From Mucilaginibacter sp. (GTDB lineage Bacteria; Bacteroidota; Bacteroidia; Sphingobacteriales; Sphingobacteriaceae): a stretch of 64,000 nucleotides of DNA. The translations under genes and the position numbers were made by a program. The notes beneath the pieces were generated by a model, which was not told the DNA's origin, did not search any database, and saw nothing but the letters and a program-made list of their open reading frames with translations. Position 1 is the stretch's first letter, and each line of letters begins with the position of its first letter. This document shows positions 9,176 to 15,928 of the stretch, piece after piece. The DNA lies in assembly GCA_031292485.1 (NCBI GenBank), contig JARLHA010000009.1, positions 46,702 to 110,701 of the forward strand, in the 5' to 3' direction.

Positions 9176-10453
9176 TTAGTGGGCTGTCACCATCTCCAGT
9201 TCTTTAACCTTCAAATTTTTATACGCAAAATAGAATATATACGCAAAGCTTATTACCGGCACCAAATAGGCATACTGAATACTTGTCAAATCCGACACCT
9301 TACCCATTATTGGCGGAACAATAGCTCCACCGACAATTGCCATTATAACCAATGATGACCCTAGTTTTGTTTTCGAACCCAAACCGCGTATGCTTAATGA
9401 AAACACAGTGGGAAACATAATCGACATAAAAAATGCGACCCCGATTAAAGCGAATACCGAAATTTTGTTATGAAGCGTAACTGCAATTATCAACAGGACA
9501 ATATTGATCATGCAATAAGTAGCTAAAATTTTAACCGGGTTTACAAATTTCATTAAAAAAGTACCGCTAAATCTCCCTGCCATAAAACCAAGTGCGGCTG
9601 CGGTCAAAAACGCGGCTGCGGTTTTTTCTCCCATGCCTGCTTCCCTTTCAGAAAACCTGATGAAAAAACCCAATATGCCCGCTTGTGCCCCAACATAAAA
9701 AAACTCAGCAAATACCCCCATCCGTAATTGTTTTCTTGATAGTAAGGCAAATATTTTTTGAATCAGGGTATGCTTATGATCTTCCGCAGTTTCCAGGTCT
9801 TCTTCAATAATTTCAGGTAAAGGTTTCCTGAAAATAAGAATAGCGACCGTTAAAACCACCAATCCAATGATTAAATAAGGGATTTGGACAGATGATGCCT
9901 CCTTATTTAAGTATGTATTTAACTGGTCAGCTGTCATCCCTGCCTTTTGTGCGGGAGTTAACGTCTTTCCTGATAAAATAAATACGCCGCCAATTAACGG
10001 CGCAAGTGAAGCCGCCAGGCCGTTAAAAGACTGAGAAAAATTTAAGCGGTGAGTAGCCGTGGCCGGATCACCCAAAACAGTTATGTATGGATTGGCAGCA
10101 GTTTCCAAAAAAGCAGCTCCCGAAAACAATACAAACAATGCTGACAGAAAAAAGGCATAATTTCTGACAGAGGCCGCTGGATAAAACAAAAAGGCACCGC
10201 AGGCAAACAGTATCAGCCCTAAAAGAATACCTCCTTTATAGCCGTACTTCTTCATAAATAAAGCAGCCGGAATAGGCAAAATAAAATATGCCAGGTAGGA
10301 AGCAGAATCAACTAACGACGATTGAAGGTCGGTTAATTCACAGGCTTTTTTTAAATGCGGAATCAAAATGGGGTTAAGGTTTAAGGCTACACCCCATAAA
10401 AAAAACAAAGAGGTTATCAGCGCAATAGCATACAGGTTGTTATTTTTCGTCAT
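9176..10453 (-). CDS. fucP: FucP-type sugar:H+ symporter (MFS)
   Basis: A 425-residue, twelve-helix major facilitator protein of the FHS (fucose-galactose-gluconate:H+ symporter) family. Recognisable parts are the first helix LFFLWGVALNLNPILIPHLK, the KYGYKGGILLGL loop between helices 2 and 3, the helix 4-5 region FLETAANPYITVLGDP with FSQSFNGLAASLAPLIGG, and a late FALIGVAFFMSIMFPTVFSLSIRGLG. Characterised E. coli FucP moves L-fucose and also D-arabinose and L-galactose. It should be in the inner membrane and supply the adjacent dehydrogenase. It is in the same direction as its neighbours, with about 75-95 base gaps. Substrate inferred from context. Confidence 0.87.
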   Translation of the reverse strand: MTKNNNLYAIALITSLFFLWGVALNLNPILIPHLKKACELTDLQSSLVDSASYLAYFILPIPAALFMKKYGYKGGILLGLILFACGAFLFYPAASVRNYAFFLSALFVLFSGAAFLETAANPYITVLGDPATATHRLNFSQSFNGLAASLAPLIGGVFILSGKTLTPAQKAGMTADQLNTYLNKEASSVQIPYLIIGLVVLTVAILIFRKPLPEIIEEDLETAEDHKHTLIQKIFALLSRKQLRMGVFAEFFYVGAQAGILGFFIRFSEREAGMGEKTAAAFLTAAALGFMAGRFSGTFLMKFVNPVKILATYCMINIVLLIIAVTLHNKISVFALIGVAFFMSIMFPTVFSLSIRGLGSKTKLGSSLVIMAIVGGAIVPPIMGKVSDLTSIQYAYLVPVISFAYIFYFAYKNLKVKELEMVTAH

Positions 10454-10547
10454 GAAACAGAGTTAAAAAGTTTATAATTTAAAAACCGGTTGCTGCTCCA
10501 GGATTTTTACCTGTCACTTTAACCTTTAATTGGCGCCATGAAGATAA

Positions 10548-11780
10548 TTATTTAAATACAACTTGTATATCCTGCAACGAAATTCCTAAAGTTTTTAATG
10601 AAATCTGGTTCAATTCGTCCTTATCACCCGTAAAATGAAACACGCTGTGCTTATGGGTCAGGCCTTCGCCCGGCTTTAAAAATGCTGCCGGCGACACACT
10701 CTCTATCTCATAGAAGGGCCCCATCTGCGTTCCGTTAGCCAGCGGTCCGTCGTTGTAGGCGTTTACTGCATCGCCCGCAAAAGGGTCGCGGTCTGTGCGC
10801 CACTCCTGGTTCAGGTAGGTAGCTTTGGGGGCAACATCAAATTGGGCAATGGTAAGCACATTGTTTTCGGCATCATAGCTTCCGGCTATTTTCTTCGTGC
10901 GGTTAGGCGGCATACCCAGTTTTCCGCGCGATTTGCCATCTGCCTTAAATACTAAAATGCCGTTATTATATTTTACCCTGTCGGGAGGAATCTGCCCGAA
11001 ATAATCAGTTGTGGCTATTTTGCCCGTTGCATCAATATCATAAGGCACCACTATTACCGTTTTTGGCGAAGGTGTAAACATATCCAGGTTCCATAAACAT
11101 GGCGCGCCCGTATTTTTATCCCATGGAAACGAGCTGGTATTGATGATAGTATTTGATGTACTGAAGGCAACCGATTTTATCTTATCGTCAAAATCTATAC
11201 CCAGTAATTTCTTTTCATCCGCAGGTTCCATGATCGCAATATCCCGGATAATGTTCATATTAAACATTACTCCCTGGTAATTCATTACCCTGGTTGTTTT
11301 GGTTAACGATGCTTTTTTATCAGTATTTGCGGTTAAGCGCCAGTTTTCAAAGTCGAACGCTGTGGGGGTATGCCAGTACGCAAATTCCATTTTTGTATGC
11401 GGTTTAAAAAAAACGGCAAACTTGCTGCCCTCGGGGCCTATCCATAGCCTGTCTTCTCCGCCATAAGCGTTCATATGCGGGTCCAGCGATTTTTGGGCAA
11501 AGGTTTTATAATTGATCCACCCGAAGCTTTTCCCGTTTTTACCATCGGCCGTCGAGGTAAAAACTTTTGCCTGGTATTTTGGCGAAACAATAATCTGCGA
11601 ATTGCCGTCCTTGCTGTTCAAAACCACCACGCTGTCGCTTTGCTTTAAAAAATCAAGGTCGTAACCAAAAGTACCTTTGGCATATTCACTCTCAAATTTC
11701 GCGGCAGAAGGTTCTTTTTGTTCACAGGAGTTTAACAGCAAAATAGCCGGGGCTATTAACGCAAGCTTTATACCTTTCAT
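10548..11780 (-). CDS. DUF6786-like lipoprotein in sugar-acid cluster
   Basis: A 410-residue lipoprotein: the signal MKGIKLALIAPAILLLNSC ends in a lipobox-like LLNSC. The beta-rich body includes AYGGEDRLWIGPEG and EFAYWHTPTAFDFENW, and resembles the DUF6786 family; distant similarity to mutarotase-like beta-sandwich folds is possible (H, D and E residues are present) but was not shown. The GGEDRxWIGPEGxKFAxFF segment is the most diagnostic. It is encoded directly after the FAH-family gene. The ATG lies inside an 18-base sequence that is exactly repeated at the FAH stop codon, with a REP-like element between. A role in recognising or isomerising the pathway sugar is speculation; function unknown. 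Confidence 0.7.
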   Translation of the reverse strand: MKGIKLALIAPAILLLNSCEQKEPSAAKFESEYAKGTFGYDLDFLKQSDSVVVLNSKDGNSQIIVSPKYQAKVFTSTADGKNGKSFGWINYKTFAQKSLDPHMNAYGGEDRLWIGPEGSKFAVFFKPHTKMEFAYWHTPTAFDFENWRLTANTDKKASLTKTTRVMNYQGVMFNMNIIRDIAIMEPADEKKLLGIDFDDKIKSVAFSTSNTIINTSSFPWDKNTGAPCLWNLDMFTPSPKTVIVVPYDIDATGKIATTDYFGQIPPDRVKYNNGILVFKADGKSRGKLGMPPNRTKKIAGSYDAENNVLTIAQFDVAPKATYLNQEWRTDRDPFAGDAVNAYNDGPLANGTQMGPFYEIESVSPAAFLKPGEGLTHKHSVFHFTGDKDELNQISLKTLGISLQDIQVVFK

Positions 11781-11938
11781 CTTATTTATGTTTAAAGAGA
11801 TTCAACGCCTCACCTAAATCTTCTCCAAAGGAGAGGACTTTGAATTTTTTATCAATAAATTTACCGGGCTTCTTAAGCCCCTTTCTCCTGGAGAGGGATT
11901 GGGGTGAGGCGGGACAAATATTCATCTTATTTATGTTT
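11776..11938. repeat. REP-like element with exact 18-bp direct repeats at its borders
   Basis: An imperfect inverted element at 11806-11911 (ends CGCCTCACC / GGTGAGGCG, with inner tctccaaaggaga and tctcctggagaggg) is enclosed by two identical copies of TTCATCTTATTTATGTTT at 11776-11793 and 11921-11938. One copy spans the start codon of the lipoprotein gene, the other the stop of the FAH gene. Removing one copy and the intervening 127 bases restores TAA-G-ATG, a tight stop/start junction. Confidence 0.8.
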
Positions 11939-12787
11939 TGGGTTGATACCGATGGTATTAATCAAAGTGCCGATGCCGTCGATGCTGATCTCCACCACAT
12001 CGCCCTCCCGCAAGGTGAAATCTAAAGATGGAACCAGGCAGGTGCCAGTCATCAGGAAACAGCCGTTCGGAAAGTCCATCTCCCTGAATAAAAAGCCCGT
12101 TAGTTCAGTAAATGAACGTTTGATCTGCGATATCCTGGTTGAATCTTCATAAGCCGTTACTCCTTCCCTTTTGATCACCATATTTATTTTTGTTTCGCCG
12201 CTGACAGGTTTTGAAGTAACATACAAACAAGGCCCCAAACCGGCGCTTTTTTCGTATATTTTTGCCTGCGGCAGATAAAGCGCGTTTTCGCCCTCGATAC
12301 TCCTGGAACTCATATCATTCCCGCAGGTATAGCCCTGAATGTTTCCGTTGGAGTTGATGAATAACGTCAATTCAGGTTCAGGGACATCCCATGCCGAGTC
12401 CTTACGGATATAAACTACTTGCTTATGTCCCGAAACACGCGATGCTGTCGCTTTAAAAAACAGCTCCGGCCGTTCTGCATCATATACCCTGTCGTATAAA
12501 CTGGCCGCGCCCGAACTTTGTGATTCCTCCATCCGGGCATCACGGCTTTTTAAATAGGTTACCCCTGCCGCCCAAACTTCCTGGCTGCCGATGGGCGGAA
12601 ATAGCGCATCGTCCTTCAGCCATTGTGCCTGTTCATCAGCAGCAATCGGTTGTCCGGTTTGGATTTTATTCAATAAATAGCCTTCAAGGCCATCCCTGTT
12701 GATCAGGGCATCCCAGGGTTCATCTATAAGGTAAAATTTGGACTCATAAGCAAGCAGGGCGCCGCTTTGGGTATGGTATAATTGCAT
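11927..12787 (-). CDS. FAH-family sugar-acid lyase/hydrolase (2-keto-3-deoxy-D-arabinonate dehydratase-like)
   Basis: A 286-residue fumarylacetoacetate hydrolase-fold enzyme. The family hallmarks are [32 protein letters not shown] (two of the metal-ligand glutamates), [25 protein letters not shown] and GPCLYVT. Members act on 2-keto-3-deoxy-sugar acids: hydrolysis of 2,4-diketo-3-deoxy-L-fuconate or L-rhamnonate, or dehydration of 2-keto-3-deoxy-D-arabinonate to alpha-ketoglutarate semialdehyde. The neighbouring lactonase, SDR and FucP-type transporter support such a role; the preceding sugar-acid dehydratase is not in the window. Cytoplasmic. The stop codon is within the duplicated 18-base repeat, hinting that the gene was once translationally linked to the lipoprotein gene downstream. 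Confidence 0.82.
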   Translation of the reverse strand: MQLYHTQSGALLAYESKFYLIDEPWDALINRDGLEGYLLNKIQTGQPIAADEQAQWLKDDALFPPIGSQEVWAAGVTYLKSRDARMEESQSSGAASLYDRVYDAERPELFFKATASRVSGHKQVVYIRKDSAWDVPEPELTLFINSNGNIQGYTCGNDMSSRSIEGENALYLPQAKIYEKSAGLGPCLYVTSKPVSGETKINMVIKREGVTAYEDSTRISQIKRSFTELTGFLFREMDFPNGCFLMTGTCLVPSLDFTLREGDVVEISIDGIGTLINTIGINPKHK

Positions 12788-12830
12788 AAAGGAATTTAAA
12801 AAACAATTTTAGTAAACTCATAAGCTGTTC

Positions 12831-12859
12831 ATTACAAAGCAGGCATCCTGCTTTGTAAT
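12831..12859. repeat. Perfect 13-bp inverted repeat upstream of FAH gene
   Basis: ATTACAAAGCAGG, spacer CAT, CCTGCTTTGTAAT. It lies about 45 bases before the FAH start codon with no T-run, so an operator or a palindromic repeat is more likely than a terminator. The rest of the 12788-13162 spacer is AT-rich and shows no open gene. Confidence 0.6.
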
Positions 12860-12999
12860 AATTTCACCTGCAATTTACTTTTTCTGTTGATTTAAAATCC
12901 TATTACATCAAAATATTTACCTGCTCTTAAAATAAAAAAAAGGCGTTATCAAAAGTTTCTTAATGAGTAACGTAACCAAAATACATTTTTTTGAATGAC

Positions 13000-13089
13000 G
13001 GGCCTTTGTGATCATAGTGTTCTTTCTTCGTGTCCGTCGTGGTAAAAAAACCACAAGGGCATTAAGTATTCACGAAGATCATCAGGGCC
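13000..13089. repeat. Imperfect inverted spacer repeat (cttcgtg / cacgaag type)
   Basis: TCTTCGTG (13025-13032) pairs with CACGAAGA (13071-13078), and GTGG aligns with CCAC around an A-run at 13044-13050. The outer GGCC...GGGCC words extend the dyad. It is non-coding and lies between the FAH gene and the DNase-fold lipoprotein gene. Confidence 0.5.
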
Positions 13090-13162
13090 AATAATTATTT
13101 TGTTTGCTTTTTCACTTCATCGCCTTTTGATACGCGCCCTTTTTGTTAAAAACATTTAATCA

Positions 13163-14329
13163 CTAATTGCTTTCCTTTGGATCGACTAAGCTATAGGCAT
13201 TCCTGTTAGCCTTTACAAGCAATTTTATTGTGATAGGATATTTATCAGAAAAATGGAACAATGCGTTAAGCACAGCCGGCGGAGCCGAAGTATTAACTAC
13301 CGGTGTTACACTATTAATATCTACCCCAACCCGGTTCCCATCGTTACCAACAGTTTTGTAAGAATCAGGAATATATTTCATATAGTTAGCGCCGTTAACC
13401 AGCCAGGGCGAAATAAAGATATGATCATACCATGATTTTGCGCCATCGCCCGTACCACAGGAATTAGGTACAGTGGCCAATGCCCTGGTGGTAGTTGTTA
13501 AAAATGGTGCAAACAAGCTGGTATTGTTTTCCCATTCGGCCGGATAGGTCACAGCCTTATCCGGATAAAACGGCGGGTCGCTCATCTTAGTAGTCGAATC
13601 TGCCGAAGTGATTACCGACTGATAGCCGGCTTCAATACTGTTATGTGTATTAAAATCACCCATGTTTACCAGGTTAGGCAAGTAGGCAAATTTTGTCCTG
13701 AGATCCTTCATCTCCGTACTTACCTGTATGTCGCGCGATGTACTGGGTGACCCTGATTGCGTATGATTAACCAACACATACAAAAATGTAGTATCGCGAG
13801 TGATCTGGATATTGGGATCGTTGTAATAAAACTTGTAAAGGTCAAAGTCTGTAATATTTGCCTCAAGCGTTTCGGATTTTAAAAAAGTAAGCTTTTGCTT
13901 ATTGTAAAACAGGGTTGCCATATTGGTAGCCCGCGCTGTATTGGTAGGCGTTATATAGGTATACTTCCCCGGGGAAACCAGGTTAAGCGCGTTATTTACA
14001 ATCCCTTCGGCCAGGTTGAACGGCGCGCCGGGTGTCGGGTCAAACGCTGCCATTTTTTCAAAGCTAAACAGGTCTGGCCGGATATATTTGATGATCGTTT
14101 TGAGGTAGTTGTTTAAAGTATCTGTACTTCCCTGGCAACCGTCACCATACTTTAATACATTGTACGCCATTACATTTATAGTATCAGTTTTATCAACGGT
14201 GTTGGGAAGCGGATCAGGGATAACTACCGGCTTAACCGGAACAACAACCCCGGCGTTTTTGGGAGATTTTGTGCAGGATGAAAAGAGCATCACCGCGGAA
14301 GCAAAAAAAATGATTAAAATGAATTTCAT
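13163..14329 (-). CDS. Lipoprotein with endonuclease/exonuclease/phosphatase (DNase I-like) fold
   Basis: A 388-residue product starting at the ATG that gives a clean lipoprotein signal (MKFILIIFFASAVMLFSSC). The start ten codons upstream would put charged residues before it. The catalytic landmarks of the EEP superfamily are present in order: INVMAYNVL (Asn), DLFSFEKM (metal Glu), VLVNHTQSG, NMGDFNTHN (Asp/Asn) and, near the end, SWYDHIFIS (Asp-His pair). The substrate could be nucleic acid, inositol phosphate, sphingolipid or another phosphodiester. It is the third gene of a minus-strand set with a beta-helix lipoprotein and a TonB-dependent receptor, although a strong terminator separates it from the beta-helix gene. 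Anchored in the outer or inner membrane; substrate unknown. Confidence 0.82.
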   Translation of the reverse strand: MKFILIIFFASAVMLFSSCTKSPKNAGVVVPVKPVVIPDPLPNTVDKTDTINVMAYNVLKYGDGCQGSTDTLNNYLKTIIKYIRPDLFSFEKMAAFDPTPGAPFNLAEGIVNNALNLVSPGKYTYITPTNTARATNMATLFYNKQKLTFLKSETLEANITDFDLYKFYYNDPNIQITRDTTFLYVLVNHTQSGSPSTSRDIQVSTEMKDLRTKFAYLPNLVNMGDFNTHNSIEAGYQSVITSADSTTKMSDPPFYPDKAVTYPAEWENNTSLFAPFLTTTTRALATVPNSCGTGDGAKSWYDHIFISPWLVNGANYMKYIPDSYKTVGNDGNRVGVDINSVTPVVNTSAPPAVLNALFHFSDKYPITIKLLVKANRNAYSLVDPKESN

Positions 14330-14354
14330 GCAGGTGTTTTTAATGAATCTTTGA

Positions 14355-14405
14355 AACAAAAAACCCCTTTTTATGACTTTCTGTTGCAGTCATAAAAAGG
14401 GGTTT
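14355..14405 (-). terminator. Intrinsic terminator after beta-helix lipoprotein gene
   Basis: Perfect 18-bp stem AAACCCCTTTTTATGACT (14361-14378) with AGTCATAAAAAGGGGTTT (14388-14405) and a nine-base loop. Reading on the minus strand the stem runs straight into TTTTTTG. It starts 17 bases after the stop codon. Confidence 0.85.
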
Positions 14406-14421
14406 AACTTTTTAACCGTGA

Positions 14422-15858
14422 TTAGTGCTGGTTACCAGTACCGTCAGACTGATAACAACCTGCATCTTTTCCAGGGCCGGTTATGCCACTTGAACCAAAA
14501 ATAGGGTCAACTTTGATAGTGCCGTTTTGAGTAACAGTAATAGGCGAGAAACCTGTATAACCAATACCAATTGCCGGTGAACCAGACTGAAGATGGAAAT
14601 CAAAGCCGTCAACAGAAGCCTGGGTAGCAAAATTCATGTTAGGTAGCGGGTAGTTTTTAAACATCGGGTTGTTTTTGCCCACTAATGATGTACCATCATA
14701 AGCCAAACCGAAAGTATAGGTTGCGCCTAATAAAGTATACATGTTTGGAATACCATTGTTTGTTGGATGTGTTACCACCGCCTGTGCAATTTTGGTTGGA
14801 ACGATCTGATCAGCCTGTGCAACATTATCAACGTAATAGAAATTGTAACCGTAAGCAGTTTTGGTGATCGGACCAGTGCTGTGGCTTAAGGTATCAGCTA
14901 AATAAACCTTAGCCGTAACATTGTTACCACCGGCTATACGTACACCAAAATTACAATCAACAATAAGGTTATTATAAGCTAAAGCCCTGGAGTTATTTTC
15001 TACTTCGATAGAACCGCTGCGTGCTCCGTAGGTACCTGTATTTCTGAAACCACCGTTTACATAAGTATTGTTGTACATGGCAATCTGAGTCTGGTTACCC
15101 TGGGTACCAGGGTCATTGGCAGATTTTGTACCGTTAGTAGCGCCACCGATGATCAGGTTATAAGCCATATTACCTTGTGTTCCGCCTTTTGCGTTAAAGC
15201 CGTCGCCGCCAGTACCACCACATTTTTCCAAGGTATTTCTCATCATGTTGATGGTACCGCCATAGAAACGTACCGCATCATCAGGTCCGCCGTAGATCCA
15301 TGAATCTTCCATAACAAATAATCCTGTTGGATTTTGCCAGTAAACAATGTACTGATCACCGGTTGAAGGGCCAGTAAACGGAGGTGCAACAAGACCTGCA
15401 CCGCCAAAGTCAAGGTGAGTCCATTTAAGTACTAACAAAGGACAGGTTTTATCGCAATAAATACCACCCCAACCGCCAACGTAAGCGGGGTCAGTAGCAG
15501 CATTTGAAGCACCTGTTGTTTTTGTTTTTGAAGGATCCTGAATGATGATAGGAGCAGCTTTAGTACCGATACTTAATAAAATACCTTTTACGATAAAGTT
15601 TGAACCGTTCAACACTTTTACGGTCACACCCTGCTGGATCAACAAAGTATCACCAACATTGATGGTAACATCGCCTGAAATTGTATAAGTAGTATTGGCT
15701 AACATGGTACCTTTAATTGCTCCTGCTAGTGGCGTAGCTGCGCTTACTGACTGACCAACCTTGTACAAAGGAACGGAAACGACAACCTTATCTTTCTTGC
15801 TGCATGATGCCAAAGCACCTAGCATAAGCAAGGATAAAGCGATTCTTAAATTTTTCAT
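14422..15858 (-). CDS. Lipoprotein with right-handed beta-helix repeat
   Basis: A 478-residue lipoprotein (MKNLRIALSLLMLGALASCSKKD). After a short linker comes a series of short beta-strand rungs rich in Asn, Gly, Thr and Val (for example TYTISGDVTINVGDTLLIQQGVTVKV, NPTGLFVMEDSWIYGGPDDAVRF, GTINMMRNTLEKCGG, NNLIVDCNFGVRIAGG), the look of a parallel beta-helix. Such proteins bind or cleave polysaccharides, but I see no catalytic signature. It lies 70 bases after the TonB-dependent receptor gene and is closed by its own strong terminator, so the two are probably one transcript and the lipoprotein may sit at the surface as a receptor partner. Function not established. Confidence 0.78.
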   Translation of the reverse strand: MKNLRIALSLLMLGALASCSKKDKVVVSVPLYKVGQSVSAATPLAGAIKGTMLANTTYTISGDVTINVGDTLLIQQGVTVKVLNGSNFIVKGILLSIGTKAAPIIIQDPSKTKTTGASNAATDPAYVGGWGGIYCDKTCPLLVLKWTHLDFGGAGLVAPPFTGPSTGDQYIVYWQNPTGLFVMEDSWIYGGPDDAVRFYGGTINMMRNTLEKCGGTGGDGFNAKGGTQGNMAYNLIIGGATNGTKSANDPGTQGNQTQIAMYNNTYVNGGFRNTGTYGARSGSIEVENNSRALAYNNLIVDCNFGVRIAGGNNVTAKVYLADTLSHSTGPITKTAYGYNFYYVDNVAQADQIVPTKIAQAVVTHPTNNGIPNMYTLLGATYTFGLAYDGTSLVGKNNPMFKNYPLPNMNFATQASVDGFDFHLQSGSPAIGIGYTGFSPITVTQNGTIKVDPIFGSSGITGPGKDAGCYQSDGTGNQH

Positions 15859-15928
15859 AATAAATTTTTTGAGGGGTTAAAAAATGATAATTAATTGATT
15901 GTTTACTGATGTATTTATTTGTTGTTGT

